Shown here: one piece after another, positions 33,142 to 41,192 of the stretch
How the letters are laid out: the number at the start of each line of letters is the position of its first letter
How positions within the stretch are numbered: the stretch's first letter is position 1
Assembly: GCA_963717255.1 (NCBI GenBank)
Contig: CAVQVT010000013.1
Coordinates: 62,001-126,000 of the forward strand
From: CAIYQJ01 sp963717255
GTDB taxonomy: Bacteria; Chloroflexota; Limnocylindria; Limnocylindrales; CSP1-4
DNA length: 64,000 nucleotides
Reading direction: 5' to 3'
Notes under the pieces: generated by a model
The model's database searches: none
Told to the model about the DNA's origin: nothing
Seen by the model: only the letters and a program-made list of their open reading frames with translations
Position numbers and translations under genes: made by a program

Positions 33142-34167
33142 GTGAGCCACCCCATCCACGGCGCGATCGGCCGCGCTCGTGTCGCCGTCCTCGCGGCGGC
33201 CCTCGCGGTCTCGCTCGGCGCCCTCGTGCCGTCCGCCGCCCCTGTCGCCGGGGCCGCGTCGGCCGGCGACGGCGACGTCTCCGGCGCGCCCGCGTCCCAG
33301 GTCGTGGCGGCGCTCGGCGCCCGGCCCAAGACCCCGGATCGCCCGGTGCCGGCGAACATCCGCCCGGCCATCGCGGCCGCGACCCGCGACTACCCGAAGC
33401 CGTACTTCGACGGCTGCCACGTCGAGCAGGACGGCGGCCTCCCGGACGACATCGGGTGCACGTACGGGCGGATCAACGGATCGAAGACGATCGTCCTCTT
33501 CGGCGACAGCCACGCGCTGTCCTGGTTCCCGGCCGTCGAGAAGATGGCCCTCCGGAAGGGCTGGCGCCTCCTCTCGCTCACGATGTCCGCCTGCACCCCG
33601 GCGGAGATCCCCGCCTACATCCCGAAGAACAGGACCGTCTCCGAACCGTGCGCGGAGTGGCGAGACGCGACGCTGGGCCTCATCGAGCTGATCAGCCCAG
33701 CCGTCGTCCTCGCGGCGGGGACCCGCGGCTTCGCGACGGTCGACGCGTCCGGGACCGTCCTCACCGGCGCCGAGCGCACCGCCGCATGGGAGGCTGGCAT
33801 CGAGCGCACCATCGACCGCCTGAAGTCGTCGGGCGCCCGCGTCATCTGGGTCGCGGACACGCCGATCGCCCGCGTGGACCCGCCGAGGTGCCTCGCCCGC
33901 CACATGCGGAGCACGCTCGCGTGCGCGACGCCGGTCTCGTACGCCGTGAACGCCGCATGGCTGAGCGAGGAGCACCTCGTCACGCAGGTGGAGAGCGTCG
34001 GCTTCATCGATCCGTCGCTCTGGGTCTGTCCCTCGAGCCCGTGCCCAGCCGTGATCGGCAACCTCCTCGTGTATCGCGACGCCGGACACATGACCGCCAC
34101 ATTCATGGCGTCGCTCTCGTCGCGCCTGGAGAAGGCGGTCCTCGCCGACCTCGCCGCGCATCCCTGA
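33142..34167 (+). CDS. Secreted standalone SGNH-domain protein (OafA C-terminal type)
   Basis: 341 residues. The Sec signal is about residues 8-40 (VAVLAAALAVSLGALVPSAAPVAGA). The SGNH domain has the block I nucleophile in VLFGDSHALSWFPA (about residue 120), a middle block AAGTRGF, and the catalytic D-x-x-H in YRDAGHMT near the C-terminus. This domain normally follows an acyltransferase-3 membrane domain in polysaccharide or peptidoglycan O-acetyltransferases; here it stands alone with its own signal. It likely transfers or removes acyl groups on cell-surface glycans. GTG 33142 is chosen on GGAGG and the signal peptide. Confidence 0.78.
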   Translation: MSHPIHGAIGRARVAVLAAALAVSLGALVPSAAPVAGAASAGDGDVSGAPASQVVAALGARPKTPDRPVPANIRPAIAAATRDYPKPYFDGCHVEQDGGLPDDIGCTYGRINGSKTIVLFGDSHALSWFPAVEKMALRKGWRLLSLTMSACTPAEIPAYIPKNRTVSEPCAEWRDATLGLIELISPAVVLAAGTRGFATVDASGTVLTGAERTAAWEAGIERTIDRLKSSGARVIWVADTPIARVDPPRCLARHMRSTLACATPVSYAVNAAWLSEEHLVTQVESVGFIDPSLWVCPSSPCPAVIGNLLVYRDAGHMTATFMASLSSRLEKAVLADLAAHP

Positions 34168-34288
34168 CGCCCGGGCGTGACCTTCGGCCCGAACGGACGT
34201 CGCTTCCGCACTGGCCGCGACCCGCCCGGGCCCGGAGAGTGCGAGCCATGACGCCCCGGGGGCGGCACGGCTCGAGGAGGATGCGGAC

Positions 34289-35689
34289 GTGGCCCACGCG
34301 ACGACCCGCGGGGCGTATGTCGAGCTCGCGGAACGCCTGAACCGCTTCCCGCAGGGCGCGCCGCCCTCCGACCTCCTCTACCGGATCCTGGGGATCCTGC
34401 TGAGCGAGCGCGAGGCCGGCCTCATCGCCCGGCTGCCGATCCGGCCGTTCGACGCGCCGAAGGCCGCCCGGGCCTGGGGGATGCCGGTCGCGGAGGCACG
34501 GAAGATCCTCGACGGGCTCGCGTCACGCGCGGTGCTCCTGGACATGGAGACGCCGGACGGCCCCGTCTACATCCTCCCGCCGCCGATGGCCGGCTTCTTC
34601 GAGTTCTCGATGATGCGGGTCCGGGACGACATCGACCAGAAGCTCCTCGGCGAGCTCTTCCACGAGTACATCACCGTCGAGGACGACTTCATCCTGGCGC
34701 TCTTCACGAACGGCGAGACGCAGCTGGGGCGGGTCTTCGTGAACGAGGAGGCGCTCGACGCCTCCGGCCTGCCGATCGCCGGGCCGCCGAAGGCCGCCCC
34801 GGCCTCCCCGGGCCGCCAGGTGGCAGGAGGAGGGCGGGCCTCCCGGGCCCGCAAGGCGCCGGCACCGTCGGGGCTCCCGGGCGACGGCGTCCTGCACGTC
34901 CTCGACCACGAGCGGGCGAGCGAGGTGGTGGCGACGGCGACCCACGTCGGGGTCGGCACCTGCTACTGCCGCCACAAGGCCGGGCACGTCGGGAAGGCGT
35001 GCGCCGCGCCGATGGAGATCTGCATGACGTTCGGCGGGACCGCCGACGCGCTCATCAGGCACGGATACGCCCGCCGGGTGGACGTGGCGGAGGGGATGGA
35101 CCTCCTGGTCGAGGCGTACGGCAACGGCCTCGTCCAGTTCGGCGAGAACGTGCAGAAGGACGTGAACTTCATCTGCAACTGCTGCGGCTGCTGCTGCGAG
35201 GCGATGATCGCCCAGCGCCGTTTCGGCTCCATGCACCCGATCCACACGACGAGCTTCATCGCGGCGGTGGACGGCCCGCTGTGCAACGGCTGTGGGAAGT
35301 GCGTGGACGCCTGCCCGGTGGCGGCGATGACCCTGGTCTCGGCGAACGACCCGGCGAAGCCACGGAAGCGACGCGCCGAGCTCGTGGACGACCTCTGCCT
35401 GGGCTGCGGCGTCTGCACGCGCGTCTGCCCGACGGACGGGCTCGCGCTCGCCGCCCGACCCGCCCGCGTGGTCACGCCCGTGGACACGCTCCACCGCACG
35501 GTCCTCATGGCGATCGAGCGCGGGAGGCTCCAGGACTGCATCTTCGACAACCGCGCTTTGGCCAGCCACCGCGCCATGGCGGCGATCCTGGGCGTCATCC
35601 TCCGCCTGCCCCCGACGAAGCAGCTGCTCGCGACCGAGCAGATGCGGTCGCGCTACCTGGTCTCGATCCTGCAGCACGTGAGCCCGTAG
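34289..35689 (+). CDS. Multi-cluster Fe-S oxidoreductase/ferredoxin-like protein
   Basis: 466 residues, soluble. Residues 1-215 are helical without Cys and include a Pro/Arg-rich insert. The metal part starts with CYCRHKAGHVGKAC and MEICMTFGG (about 230-252), then CNCCGCCC (about 293-300), then two ferredoxin motifs, CNGCGKCVDACP (about 330) and CLGCGVCTRVCP (about 370). At least two [4Fe-4S] clusters are secure, and the CxC and CNCCGCCC sites may hold more. Similar proteins occur in anaerobes as electron-transfer partners of unknown enzymes. GTG 34289 has GAGGAGG 8 nt upstream. It is monocistronic, on the plus strand beside the redox operon. Confidence 0.8.
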   Translation: MAHATTRGAYVELAERLNRFPQGAPPSDLLYRILGILLSEREAGLIARLPIRPFDAPKAARAWGMPVAEARKILDGLASRAVLLDMETPDGPVYILPPPMAGFFEFSMMRVRDDIDQKLLGELFHEYITVEDDFILALFTNGETQLGRVFVNEEALDASGLPIAGPPKAAPASPGRQVAGGGRASRARKAPAPSGLPGDGVLHVLDHERASEVVATATHVGVGTCYCRHKAGHVGKACAAPMEICMTFGGTADALIRHGYARRVDVAEGMDLLVEAYGNGLVQFGENVQKDVNFICNCCGCCCEAMIAQRRFGSMHPIHTTSFIAAVDGPLCNGCGKCVDACPVAAMTLVSANDPAKPRKRRAELVDDLCLGCGVCTRVCPTDGLALAARPARVVTPVDTLHRTVLMAIERGRLQDCIFDNRALASHRAMAAILGVILRLPPTKQLLATEQMRSRYLVSILQHVSP

Positions 35690-35730
35690 CAGGCCGGGCC
35701 TGAGGGCCGGGCGCCGGGGCCACCGCCCGG

Positions 35731-35802
35731 GGCCGGGTCTGGCCGACCCTCGCGGGCCGGGTCTGGCCGACCCTCGCGGGCCGGGTCTGGCCGACCCTCA
35801 CG
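35731..35802. repeat. 24-bp tandem repeat, three copies
   Basis: Units of GGCCGGGTCTGGCCGACCCT plus four bases lie at 35731, 35755 and 35779. They are in the 454-bp gene-free stretch downstream of the ferredoxin gene. Each unit holds GGTCTGGCCGACC, a near-palindrome, so the array could form a strong terminator-like structure. The rest of the stretch shows another tandem repeat at 35981 and no credible gene. Confidence 0.8.
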
Positions 35803-35980
35803 GGGCGCATCTGACTGCCACGCACGATTCCGGGGGTCTCACGGTCGCGGCCACGCCCCCGACACATGGCTTCGACCCTCGAGGAGGGTCCATCCGCCAT
35901 CGAGGCGTCGGATCCTGGCGCTGGGGGCGGAGGAGCGACCGCGCGAGCCAGGATCCCATGCCTGTCAGTCATGCGCACAC

Positions 35981-36040
35981 GCCCGGCCGACCGGCCCCAC
36001 GCCCAGCCGACCGGCCCCACGCCCGGCCGACCGGCCCCGT
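35981..36040. repeat. 20-bp tandem repeat, three copies
   Basis: The unit GCCCGGCCGACCGGCCCCAC occurs at 35981, 36001 and 36021 with one or two changes, about 100 bp before the small membrane protein gene. Function is unknown. Confidence 0.78.
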
Positions 36041-36143
36041 CGACGGGGCCGCATCGGTCCGCCACGCGACGCACACATCTCCCACACATCCCGGCCCGAG
36101 GCTGTGCTCCATCGGACAGAAGCCCGGACGATCCGGGCCCGTG

Positions 36144-36626
36144 ATGGAGACACAGCACATGCTTCGCGGACTCTTCGGGGTCTTCCTCCTCGGCGCGACC
36201 GCCCTCGTCGGCGGCCTCATCGGGTACCAGGCCGGCGCCGCGTCGAGCGCCGCCGCGGCCGGCGCCACCGTCGTCGTGACGGGCGGCTTCCCGGGGCTCG
36301 GGTTCCTCTTCTTCCTCCTGTTCGTCGGGTTCGTCTTCTTCGCGATCGCGGGGATGCGCCGACGCGGTCCGTGGGGTCCCGGGGCGATGGCCCACGGCCA
36401 CGGCGGCTCGGGTGCGGGCGGGCGCGGCCCGTGGCGCGGCCCGTGGGGCGGCCCCGGCGGCCCAGGCGGCCCTGATGGCACTGATGGCTCCGGCTCCTCC
36501 GACGACCCGCCCCGGCGGTGGGTCGCCGAGATGCACCGCCAGCTCCACGCCGAGGACGCGGCGGCCGGCCCGATGCCGAGCCCGGCGGCTCCCGCGGCCC
36601 CCGCCGGAGAGCCCGCGGCGAGCTGA
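36144..36626 (+). CDS. Small Gly-rich membrane protein upstream of a two-component pair
   Basis: 160 residues with two transmembrane helices (LRGLFGVFLLGATALVGGLIGYQAGA; FPGLGFLFFLLFVGFVFFAIAG), then a Gly/Pro/Trp/His-rich segment (GPWGPGAMAHGHGG and GPWRGPWGGPGG). A charged helix follows (RRWVAEMHRQLHAEDAA), similar to the SHOCT-like tails of small bacterial membrane proteins, with a Pro/Ala end. ATG 36144 is preferred; GTG 36141 is adjacent. It is 155 bp ahead of the OmpR-type regulator and may be sensed or controlled by it. The family is not recognised with certainty. Confidence 0.62.
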   Translation: METQHMLRGLFGVFLLGATALVGGLIGYQAGAASSAAAAGATVVVTGGFPGLGFLFFLLFVGFVFFAIAGMRRRGPWGPGAMAHGHGGSGAGGRGPWRGPWGGPGGPGGPDGTDGSGSSDDPPRRWVAEMHRQLHAEDAAAGPMPSPAAPAAPAGEPAAS

Positions 36627-36781
36627 CGGACGGACTGCGCGGCGCCCGGCCGACGGGGACGGCCGCCGTCGGCGCCGCATCGGCCGCGGCCGCTCCCTCG
36701 CGGGCCCGGCCCGGCCACCCCCCTCCCCTCCGCGATGCCGGGCGAGTATCCTCGCCCGGCATCGCCACCAGATGGAGCCCC

Positions 36782-37468
36782 ATGCGCACCGTCCTCGTCG
36801 TGGAGGACGAGCCGCGGATCGCGTCGCTCGTCCGCGAGTACCTGGAGAACGCCGGGTTCGCCGTCCTCGTCGCCTCCGACGGCCGCGCCGGGCTCACGCT
36901 CGCGCGTGCGCGCCGACCCGACGCGGTCGTCCTGGACCTGGGCCTGCCGGGGATGGACGGCCTCGACGTGATCCGCGACCTGCGCCGCGACTCGACGGTC
37001 CCCGTCGTCGTACTCACCGCTCGCGGGGACGAGTCCGACCGGATCGCGGGGCTGGAGCTCGGCGCCGACGATTACGTGGTGAAGCCCTTCAGCCCGAAGG
37101 AGCTCGTCGCGCGCGTCCGTGCCGTCCTCCGCAGGTCGGAAGCCGCCGTCCGGCCGACCGACCGGGTGACGGTCGGAGACCTGGAGGTGGACGCCGCGCG
37201 GCACCGGGTCGCCGTCGCGGGCCGGGTCGTCGCCCTGACGCCGACCGAGTTCGAGATCCTCGCCACGCTCGCCCGCGAGCCGGGGCGCGTCTTCACGCGC
37301 GGCCAGCTTCTCGACGCCGTCCACGGGTTCAGCCTCGAGACGTACGAGCGGGCCATCGACGGCCACGTGAAGAACCTGCGGCGGAAGATCGAGCCGGACC
37401 CGGGTGCCCCGACGTACGTCCTCACTGTCCACGGCGTGGGGTACGCCCTCGCCGAGCCGGCGCCGTGA
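36782..37468 (+). CDS. OmpR/PhoB-family response regulator
   Basis: 228 residues. The receiver has VLVVEDEPRI, phospho-Asp in VLDLGLPGMDG, Thr in VVLTARG and Lys in VVKPFSPKEL. The winged helix has LTPTEFEILATLAREPGRVFTRGQLLD, the recognition region ERAIDGHVKNLRRKI, and the wing YVLTVHGVGYAL. It regulates transcription on phosphorylation by the overlapping kinase (GTGA overlap). Targets are unknown; the flanking small membrane protein and lipoprotein genes are the natural candidates. Confidence 0.92.
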   Translation: MRTVLVVEDEPRIASLVREYLENAGFAVLVASDGRAGLTLARARRPDAVVLDLGLPGMDGLDVIRDLRRDSTVPVVVLTARGDESDRIAGLELGADDYVVKPFSPKELVARVRAVLRRSEAAVRPTDRVTVGDLEVDAARHRVAVAGRVVALTPTEFEILATLAREPGRVFTRGQLLDAVHGFSLETYERAIDGHVKNLRRKIEPDPGAPTYVLTVHGVGYALAEPAP

Positions 37469-38589
37469 GGGGGCCCGGCGGACCGGGTGCGCGCCCGCCG
37501 GTCGGGGGAGCAGGCGCACCCACGGTCGGCCACGGTCGCCGGCGTCGCCGCGGCGGTGGTGCGTGGCGCGGGCCGCGCCACTTCGCCGGGTTCCTCGGGT
37601 GTGCGCTCCTGGGCCTCGTCCTGTTCGTCGCGTTCGTCACCGTGGTCGCGTCCTGGGTCGCCGCCACCGTGCTCGGGGTCGTCGCGCCCGGCACCGGAGC
37701 ATCCGCCCCGACCGCGCTCGCGGTCGTCGTGGTCCTCCTCGTCGCGGTCGCCGTCGTCGGCGCCATGCTGGGCCGTGCCGTCCGCCCCCTGGCGTCGATC
37801 GCAGGAGCCGCCGAGCGCCTGGCCGACGGGGACCCGGGCGTGCGTGTCGAGGTCGAAGGGCCCGGGGCCGTCCGCAGGCTTGCCGTCTCGTTCAACGGGA
37901 TGGCGGAGCGCCTCGACCGCTCGCGGGCCGACCGACAGGCGCTCCTCGCCGACGTCACCCACGAGCTGCGCACGCCCCTCCAGGTCATCGCCGGCAGCAC
38001 CGAGGCGATGCTCGACGGCGTCCATCCGCGGGATGACGCCCACCTCGCCCCGATCCTCGCCGAGACGCGGGTCATGGACCGACTGCTCGACGACCTCCGG
38101 ACGCTCTCGCTCGCGGAGGCCGGCGCGCTGCCTCTCCACAAGGAGGAGACGGACCTGCGACGGCTGGTCGCCGACGTCGCCGCATCCCATGCCGCCGCGG
38201 CACGCGAGGCGGGCCTGACGGTCGCAGCCGATGAGGGCGTGCCGGTCCCGGCGTCGGTCGACCCGGTCCGGATCCGCGAGGTCGTGGGCAACCTCGTGGT
38301 CAACGCGCTCCGTCACACGCCGGGCGGAGGGCGCGTGCGACTGTCGGCGCGGGCGGACGGTCCGTGGGCCGAGATCGTCGTCGCCGACACCGGCGAGGGG
38401 ATCGCGCCCGCCGACCTGGACCGCGTCTTCGACCAATTCCAGCGGCGCGCGGACGGCGGCGGCAGCGGCCTGGGCCTGACGATCGCGCGGGATCTCGTCG
38501 CCGCGCACGGGGGGACGATCCGCGCGGAGAGCGACGGCGTGCCGGGGCACGGGACGACCGTCCGAGTCCGGCTGCCGCGCGGGATCTAG
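37465..38589 (+). CDS. Sensor histidine kinase (HAMP-HisKA-HATPase)
   Basis: 374 residues from GTG 37465, which overlaps the regulator stop. The Gly/Arg-rich start leads to two transmembrane helices (ALLGLVLFVAFVTVVASWVAATVLGVV and ALAVVVVLLVAVAVVGAMLG) with a very short extracellytoplasmic loop. A HAMP linker (RPLASIAGAAERLADGD) follows, then the phospho-His in DVTHELRTPLQ, N box NLVVNALRHTPGG, D box VADTGEGI, F box and GGSGLGLTIA. The tiny sensing loop suggests signals inside the membrane, such as envelope stress. The upstream small membrane protein could be the sensed partner. Confidence 0.9.
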   Translation: MRGPGGPGARPPVGGAGAPTVGHGRRRRRGGGAWRGPRHFAGFLGCALLGLVLFVAFVTVVASWVAATVLGVVAPGTGASAPTALAVVVVLLVAVAVVGAMLGRAVRPLASIAGAAERLADGDPGVRVEVEGPGAVRRLAVSFNGMAERLDRSRADRQALLADVTHELRTPLQVIAGSTEAMLDGVHPRDDAHLAPILAETRVMDRLLDDLRTLSLAEAGALPLHKEETDLRRLVADVAASHAAAAREAGLTVAADEGVPVPASVDPVRIREVVGNLVVNALRHTPGGGRVRLSARADGPWAEIVVADTGEGIAPADLDRVFDQFQRRADGGGSGLGLTIARDLVAAHGGTIRAESDGVPGHGTTVRVRLPRGI

Positions 38590-38700
38590 GCCGCGGCCAC
38601 CGGTCGGTGCCGGCCGGCCACCCGCTCCGGTCCGACGCGACGCGCGAACGGCACGACACCCGGCCCTGTGCGGACGCGCCGTGCGCGCCCATCCTCCTGT

Positions 38701-38776
38701 CGCACGGGAGGCGTCGACGCGCGGCCCCCGAAGCGGCCGCCCGGACCGCGCGAGCCACTGGCGAGACCGACCCGCG
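38701..38776 (+). promoter_or_regulatory. Conserved leader element, copy A (possible structured RNA)
   Basis: This segment aligns with 61203-61280 over about 76 nt. A 5' block (GGAGGCG, then GACGCGCGG) and an identical 24-nt 3' block (38752-38775, beginning GAGCCACTGGCG and ending ACCGACCCGC) are conserved. The 21-nt centre between GCGCGG and CCGCGC varies, and those flanks pair in both copies. It ends 22 nt before the lipoprotein start. GCCACTG also occurs in cobalamin and c-di-GMP-I aptamers, but the rest does not fit them. It could be a riboswitch-like leader or a dispersed intergenic repeat. Confidence 0.4.
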
Positions 38777-38797
38777 CGGGACCCAGAGGATCCGGTC

Positions 38798-39601
38798 ATG
38801 GCGCTGCGCAGGCTTCGCGATCGGGGGCCGGTCGTCGCGGTCCTCGCCTGGATGCTCGGTCTCCTGGCGGCGGGCTGCGTCGCCGGCGCGACCTTCACGC
38901 CCCCACCCACGGTGGCACCGTCGAGCGTCGCGGTCGCCTCCAGCGTACCCGCCGACGGCCCGCCGTCGCTGTCCACCGCGGCCCCGACGACGTCGACCCC
39001 GACACCGCTCGAGCCGACTCCTGTGCCGCAGCCCTCGTGCTGGTGCCCGTGCGCCAGCGCGTCGGCCGCCTACCCGGGGGTCGACATCGCGCGTGTCACG
39101 CTTGAGGGCGGCCCGTTCTTCACCCGCGCGACGAACGACCTCGACATCCGTCGGGGCAGGGGCCTCGTCAGCCCGGCAGAGTCGGTCGTCGACGGCGTCT
39201 TCCTCGACCGCTTCCAGCAGTGGGACGAGGGGGCCGTGTGGTGGGAGACGGCACCCGGCGCGCCCGTCGATTCGCAGTGGATCCGCATCGCGCTCGACGG
39301 TGCCTGGACGCTCGAAGGGGCGATCGTGCAGGCCGACGACAACGACACGTACCGGCTCGCCTACCGGGACATGGCCACGGGAGACTGGATGACGCTCATC
39401 ACCGTCCAGCCGGAGTACAGCTTCGGGATGGTCACGCGGCCGGACCAGTACGACGACACGGCTCGCCTGGACTTCTATCGCACGGTGACGACCGATGCCC
39501 TGCAGTTCGAGGCCTATGAGGGGGATGGGATGTACGCGGTCTCGGAGATCCAGGTCTTCGGGACGCGCGCGGAGGCGAGCACGCCATCGCCCGCGCCGTG
39601 A
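38798..39601 (+). CDS. Lipoprotein with discoidin-like (galactose-binding fold) domain
   Basis: 267 residues. A signal peptide with lipobox (LLAAGC, about residue 27) is followed by a Pro/Thr/Ser linker and a CWCPC cluster (about residue 80). A beta-sandwich domain (about 95-255) shows VVDGVFLDRFQQWDEGAVWWE, WIRIALDGAWTLEGAIVQADDND and MYAVSEIQVFG, the F5/8-type layout. It is attached outside the membrane and may bind surface carbohydrate. The start at ATG 38798 is preceded by CAGAGGA. The conserved leader element lies immediately upstream. The CWCPC cluster is unusual for this fold. Confidence 0.75.
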   Translation: MALRRLRDRGPVVAVLAWMLGLLAAGCVAGATFTPPPTVAPSSVAVASSVPADGPPSLSTAAPTTSTPTPLEPTPVPQPSCWCPCASASAAYPGVDIARVTLEGGPFFTRATNDLDIRRGRGLVSPAESVVDGVFLDRFQQWDEGAVWWETAPGAPVDSQWIRIALDGAWTLEGAIVQADDNDTYRLAYRDMATGDWMTLITVQPEYSFGMVTRPDQYDDTARLDFYRTVTTDALQFEAYEGDGMYAVSEIQVFGTRAEASTPSPAP

Positions 39602-39646
39602 CCGTCGGGCAGCGGGGCGCAGTCGAAGGCATGAAGGGAGGCTGCG

Positions 39647-40147
39647 ATGAAGGCCTGGGTGATCGTCGTCGCGCTGATCGTCCTGGGCGTGATCGGCGCA
39701 CTGGCCGGCTACTGGATCGGACACGCCGTCGGGTGGACGACCGACGCGGAGTTCCCACTGCGGATCGGCGGCGGTGAGCGCGCGATCGGGCTGTCGATCC
39801 TCCTGTCGATCGGGGCCGTCATGGCCGGCGCCGGCTGGCTGGTCGCCCGCCCGCTCAGACGGACGCGGCACCTGATCGCCGAGGGCGTCGAGGGTCACGC
39901 GACCGTGCTGCGCTTCTGGCGGACGGGCCTCACGGCATCCGGTGCGGACGGGAAGCGCCACCAGGTCGCGTTCGACCTGGAGATGCACACGGGCGACGGC
40001 GTCGACTACCCCGCGAAGGCGCTCGGGATGCTCGACGAGGCCGCCGAGGCGGGCCTGGCGCCCGGCGGCGAGGTGGTCGTCCGGTACGATCCAGGACATC
40101 CGCGATCGGTGGCGGTCGTCGGACCCACAGCACCCGCGGCGCGATAG
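39647..40147 (+). CDS. DUF3592-like membrane protein
   Basis: 166 residues with two transmembrane helices (VIVVALIVLGVIGALAGYWIG; LSILLSIGAVMAGAGWLVA) and a soluble C-terminal beta domain (GVEGHATVLRFWRTG, QVAFDLEMHTGDG, GGEVVVRYDPGHPRSVAV), matching the DUF3592 pattern of VxGxATV and VxYdPxxP. GGGAGG precedes ATG 39647. The function of the family is unknown. It lies 45 bp after the lipoprotein gene, so co-transcription is likely. Confidence 0.7.
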   Translation: MKAWVIVVALIVLGVIGALAGYWIGHAVGWTTDAEFPLRIGGGERAIGLSILLSIGAVMAGAGWLVARPLRRTRHLIAEGVEGHATVLRFWRTGLTASGADGKRHQVAFDLEMHTGDGVDYPAKALGMLDEAAEAGLAPGGEVVVRYDPGHPRSVAVVGPTAPAAR

Positions 40148-40264
40148 GCGGGCATCGCCTCACCGACCGACCGGCCCCCGGCCACGCCGTGCGGGCTCAC
40201 GGGCGGGACGACCCTCCGAGTCCGGCTCCCGCGCGGGGTCCAGGGCGCGCAGGCTCGGGAGCCC

Positions 40265-40302
40265 GCCGGCTCGCCGGGCGCCAGCCGGCTCGCCGGGCGC
40301 CA
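40265..40302. repeat. 19-bp direct repeat in tandem
   Basis: GCCGGCTCGCCGGGCGCCA occurs twice in a row, followed by a partial third copy, in the 173-bp convergent gap between the DUF3592 gene and the following minus-strand lipoprotein gene. It is rich in GGCGCC and GCCGGC palindromes and may serve as a bidirectional terminator. Confidence 0.7.
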
Positions 40303-40320
40303 GCCGGCGCGCGGTCGCGA

Positions 40321-40974
40321 TCAGGGGGCTGGGAAGGTCATCACCTCGACCATCTTGAGGACGAGCTCCTCGAGCGCCGCCTCCTCGCCCGGGGCCCCGT
40401 ACGCGATCACGTCGGCGAACATGTCGTCCCGCGCCTTCACGGTGACGGCGATCAGCTGGAGCCTGTCGTTCGAGGCACTCATCTTCGCGGCGGGCTTCCC
40501 GACGACCGTGATCGCCACGGGCGTCCCGGCAGTCATCGCCTGGCCCTCGATGAGCATCTTCATGTTGTCGGACAGGTGCACCGCCGGGTCGGTCGTGCCG
40601 CCGGGCAGGATCGAGTTCTGGCCGAACTGAACGTACGACTCGCCCGGCCCGACGGTCCCGCTCAGGACGAGCGAGTCCGCCGTCTTCGCGTTCGTGGCCA
40701 CGTAGACGATGCCCATGTCCTCCTTGGTCCACCAGCCGGGCGGGTGGACGATGACGCGGCCATCCGCCGTGGTCAGCTTCTCGGTGGGCTCGGCGACGCC
40801 GCCCGCGGGCGCGGCGGAGGAGGCCGGCGCCTTGCTCACGGCAGCCGCCGGGGTGGTGGCGCTGGGCGCGGCCGCCGTCGTCGCGGCAGAGGACGAGCTC
40901 CCGCCGCATCCGGCGAGCGACAGGGCGAACAGGATGGTGGTGGCAACGGCGGCCGGTCGGCCCGCGAGGTGCAT
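40321..40974 (-). CDS. Lipoprotein with C-terminal PsbP/DUF1795-like domain
   Basis: 217 residues. The signal peptide ends in the lipobox SLAGC (about residue 23), followed by a 45-residue Ser/Ala/Thr linker. The domain (about 60-217) has VIVHPPGWWTKEDMGIVYVATN, TADSLVLSGTV and a closing helix ALEELVLKMVEVMTF, typical of small alpha-beta lipoproteins that check how a fitted profile decays (PsbP/LpqN/DUF1795 class). AGGAGG precedes ATG 40974. It is located outside the membrane. The role is unknown. Confidence 0.72.
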   Translation of the reverse strand: MHLAGRPAAVATTILFALSLAGCGGSSSSAATTAAAPSATTPAAAVSKAPASSAAPAGGVAEPTEKLTTADGRVIVHPPGWWTKEDMGIVYVATNAKTADSLVLSGTVGPGESYVQFGQNSILPGGTTDPAVHLSDNMKMLIEGQAMTAGTPVAITVVGKPAAKMSASNDRLQLIAVTVKARDDMFADVIAYGAPGEEAALEELVLKMVEVMTFPAP

Positions 40975-41192
40975 GGCGTCCCTCCTGACGGGGTGGCTCG
41001 TCTGGCGCCACGGTACGGGGCGATCCGTCGCGCCCGCCCGCCCGGAACCGCCCGACGGACCGTTCCGGGGTGGCATGTCCGAGGCGACCTCCGGCACTTG
41101 CGGCACTTCCGTGGACCACGGCCGGGGGTGCATCCTTGTCGCGTCGGCCGGCTGGCCGGCCGCCGGTGAGCATCGGACCCCGGAGGGCGGAG

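Noticed and set aside
19905..33170. Shared start sequence GTGAGCCAYCCCATCCRCGG at the MNT gene and the SGNH gene
   Set aside because: The two proteins are unrelated and the match does not extend beyond about 20 bp, so I treat it as chance.
35866..36144. Small open frame in the repeat-rich gap
   Set aside because: No ribosome-binding site. The translation is dictated by the tandem repeats and Pro/Ala/Arg bias.
38701..38776. c-di-GMP-I or cobalamin riboswitch identity for the conserved leader element
   Set aside because: GCCACTG and a GCAC start occur, but the GNRA hairpin, GGGACGCAAAGCC order, B12 box and other required parts are absent.
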